This document shows positions 12,022-13,822 of a stretch of 13,822 nt of DNA, one piece after another. Position 1 is the stretch's first letter. Each line of letters begins with the position of its first letter. Under the pieces are notes generated by a model that did no database searches, was not told the DNA's origin, and saw nothing but the letters and a program-made list of their open reading frames with translations. Position numbers and translations under genes: made by a program. Source of the stretch: JAPLKX01 sp035530195 (GTDB lineage: Bacteria; Hydrogenedentota; Hydrogenedentia; Hydrogenedentales; SLHB01). The stretch covers positions 1-13,822 of the forward strand of contig DATKVG010000001.1 of NCBI GenBank assembly GCA_035530195.1, written 5' to 3'.

Positions 12022-13822
12022 TTGTGGCTTGGTGGCGTTAGGATGATCCCGGCGGCCCTGGCAATCCTGCTGGCGCTTGCGGCCGAGCCACTTTCTCCCT
12101 ACATCTGGCCGCTCGACCTTCCCCAGGCCGTCACGTCGAGTTTCGGCGAATACCGTGGCGGCCGGTTCCACGCCGGCCTCGACCTCCGCACCAGCGGCAT
12201 CGGCAAGAAGGTCAAAGCACCCGCCGTCGGCTGCGTCTCCCGCGTCCGCTGCTCGCCGTGGGGATACGGAAAAGCCGTATACCTCATCCTCGACGACGGC
12301 AACACCGCCGTGTTCGGCCACCTCAGCGAGTTCGCCCCCGACCTGCGCGACTACGTCCGCAATGCCCAGCATCAGGCCAAAAACTATTCCGTCGACCTCG
12401 AACCCCCCGCCGGGTTGTTCAAATTCAACGCCGGCGACGTCGTCGCCGCCTCCGGCGATACCGGCATCGGGCCTGCACATCTCCATTACGAACTGCGCGA
12501 CCAGGCCGGCAGGCCGTTCAACCCACGCCGCGCCGGCATCTCCTGGCCCGACACCACCAAGCCCGTGTTGCGCAAAATCGTCATCGTCCCCGACGGCCCC
12601 GCGTCGCTCGTCAACGGCGACGTCAAACCCGTGGTACTCGATTGCCAACCCGGCCCCACCGGCGCGTACGCCTGCGGCCAAATCCGCGCCAGCGGCCGGA
12701 TCGGCATTGGCATCGACCTGTTCGACCCCGCCAACAACGGCGACAACAAACTCGGCGTCTACTCAGTGCGCACTTCCGCAAACGGCCGCGAAACGTTCGC
12801 CATCCGCTTCGACGCGTTCTCCTACGAAGAAAGCCGGCACGAAATCGTCTCCTACCACCCGTTTCTCTCGAAACTCGGCCGGTTCCTCCTCCAGTGGCGA
12901 TGGCCCGGCAACGCCTGCAACATTTTCGCCAACGCCGCCGACGGCTGGATCGAGGTGGCTGGCGAGCCCATCGAAGTCCAAGTCGAAGCTGAAGATTTCT
13001 TTGGAAACAAGGCCGAGCTTGCTTTCACGGTGCAACCCGAGCCGGTCCCAAATGTCCCAAGTGTCCCAAATGTCCCAACTCCCTCGAAACCAGGCTCGCT
13101 CGAGATCGACTGCGCCGGAACATACCTCATCGTTACCGTACGGTTTCCCGGCCCTGAGCCGGTTACGCCCATACTCCATGTCGAGGGCGCCCTGCAACCC
13201 GGCGCATTCCGCCGCGTCGGCCAAAAAACCTTCCGCGCCGCCGTCGCCCCTGCCCCGGAAGCGGAATCACTCGCCATATCCGCCGAACACCCCCGGCTTG
13301 ACCCGGCACCCCAACTCATCCACGTGTTCCATAACGGAGCACCCGCTCGGGCCGTCGCCGCTGGCGACGCCACCCTGGCCGTTAAGCCCGAATCGCCTTA
13401 TGGCGTTATCTTCCTCCGCGCGGAAACGGCCGATGCGACTCCGGCAGAGACGCCCGCGCCACGCTGCGGCACGATCCTGAGCCTCTGGCCCCCACAGACA
13501 CCGCTCAATGAGCCGGTCGACCTGGCCATGCCCGTTCCGGCCGACGCTAAACAGCCGGACCGCCTCGCTCTCTACCGCCGCGGCAAGGCGCGATGGGAAA
13601 TGCTCCCGACCCGCCGGAAAAGCAACCGCCTGATCGCTTCCCTCTCCGAATTTGGCGAGTTTGCCGTACTCGAAGACACCACCCCGCCAGCCATTTCGGC
13701 CATCTCCGTCAATTTGCCGCAGGCGCATGGGGATGAACGACGGCCTACCATCTCCGCCCGGGTTGCCGATGCCGCCAGCGGCATTGCCAACGTCACCGTC
13801 ACCTGCAACGGCCAATGGCTAC
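12022..13822 (+). CDS. Secreted M23-family metallopeptidase, C-terminus beyond the window
   Basis: At least 600 residues, open to the window end. Start at TTG 12022 is preferred since AAGGAG (12010-12015) ends 6 nt before it, giving a signal peptide with an Arg in its n-region (MWLGGVR, then MIPAALAILLALAA). ATG 12043 has only AGG touching it. The LytM/M23 zinc site is complete when numbered from the TTG: H50 and D54 in RFHAGLDLRT, with H153 and H155 in PAHLHYEL, plus H100 in FGHL. This domain (about 30-170) would cut peptidoglycan cross-links or stem peptides. The long C-terminal region includes a VPN/VPS repeat linker, beta-rich segments and, near the edge, TTPPAISAISV and ADAASGIANVTVTCNG, which look like Ig-like folds. 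It follows the PpiC gene by 78 nt. Confidence 0.85.
   Translation, partial: MWLGGVRMIPAALAILLALAAEPLSPYIWPLDLPQAVTSSFGEYRGGRFHAGLDLRTSGIGKKVKAPAVGCVSRVRCSPWGYGKAVYLILDDGNTAVFGHLSEFAPDLRDYVRNAQHQAKNYSVDLEPPAGLFKFNAGDVVAASGDTGIGPAHLHYELRDQAGRPFNPRRAGISWPDTTKPVLRKIVIVPDGPASLVNGDVKPVVLDCQPGPTGAYACGQIRASGRIGIGIDLFDPANNGDNKLGVYSVRTSANGRETFAIRFDAFSYEESRHEIVSYHPFLSKLGRFLLQWRWPGNACNIFANAADGWIEVAGEPIEVQVEAEDFFGNKAELAFTVQPEPVPNVPSVPNVPTPSKPGSLEIDCAGTYLIVTVRFPGPEPVTPILHVEGALQPGAFRRVGQKTFRAAVAPAPEAESLAISAEHPRLDPAPQLIHVFHNGAPARAVAAGDATLAVKPESPYGVIFLRAETADATPAETPAPRCGTILSLWPPQTPLNEPVDLAMPVPADAKQPDRLALYRRGKARWEMLPTRRKSNRLIASLSEFGEFAVLEDTTPPAISAISVNLPQAHGDERRPTISARVADAASGIANVTVTCNGQWL
13045..13080 (+). repeat. 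In-frame 9-bp tandem repeat within the M23 gene
   Basis: Four units GTCCCAAAT, GTCCCAAGT, GTCCCAAAT, GTCCCAACT, coding for VPN-VPS-VPN-VPT. They sit in a Pro-rich linker (QPEPVPN...TPSKPG) between two beta-rich regions. The unit length is a multiple of three, so unit gain or loss would keep the frame. Confidence 0.8.

Noticed and set aside
10309..12681. Very long antisense open frame of 790 codons
   Set aside because: It runs opposite to the membrane protein, PpiC and M23 genes, crosses their gaps and hairpins, and has a Gly/Ala/Val/Asp-rich composition typical of the reverse of GC-rich codons. The sense strand has clear domains.
12077..13480. Pro/Ser/Thr-rich 467-codon plus-strand frame over the M23 gene
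   Set aside because: Low-complexity shadow in another frame; the true frame has the complete M23 zinc site and a signal peptide.

Overview
This is GC-rich bacterial chromosome, densely coded, with good Shine-Dalgarno sites ahead of most genes. No phage, insertion sequence, CRISPR array, tRNA or rRNA was recognised. The gene types and the abundance of short intergenic palindromes and tandem repeats suggest an uncultured lineage in or near the PVC/Hydrogenedentes-like bacteria. That placement is a guess from style and rests on no marker comparison.

Layout: the left 2.2 kb is read leftwards and everything from 2390 onwards is read rightwards. The minus-strand block holds a Cys-rich one-span membrane protein (1669-2193), then a strong hairpin terminator, then a TATAAT promoter driving thiS-thiE plus a small secreted or membrane protein. 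Left of that, 1-226 has no convincing gene but carries three abutting DnaA-box-like nonamers at the window edge.

The plus-strand block holds, in order: an AlkP-superfamily phosphodiesterase translationally coupled to a GT4 glycosyltransferase; a DUF169 protein; a Tat/lipoprotein metallophosphoesterase; a SppA-type (S49) membrane protease directly followed by a primary-type sigma factor; adenine phosphoribosyltransferase followed by a HAD phosphatase; and a cell-envelope group made of a two-span membrane protein, a secreted PpiC/SurA-like foldase and a secreted M23 peptidase that runs off the right edge. The M23 gene is long and open but starts at a TTG and has no stop in the window, so it is easily missed.

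The most unusual content is between the genes. At least four kinds of short repeats occur: (1) hairpins with a TCT/TCC/TCCC loop at about 8848, 10318-10392, 11970 and probably 201, with a compensatory base change between two copies; (2) degenerate heptamer arrays of CCTACAG at 1654 and 6014, one of which supplies the stop codon of a gene; (3) a 22-bp hairpin with GGGGAC...GTCCCC ends at 1461-1512, followed by further GTCTGTCCC copies; (4) an in-frame 9-bp repeat inside the M23 gene. The coding genes look like ordinary housekeeping and envelope functions; I did not find a defence system or a clearly new enzymatic system.
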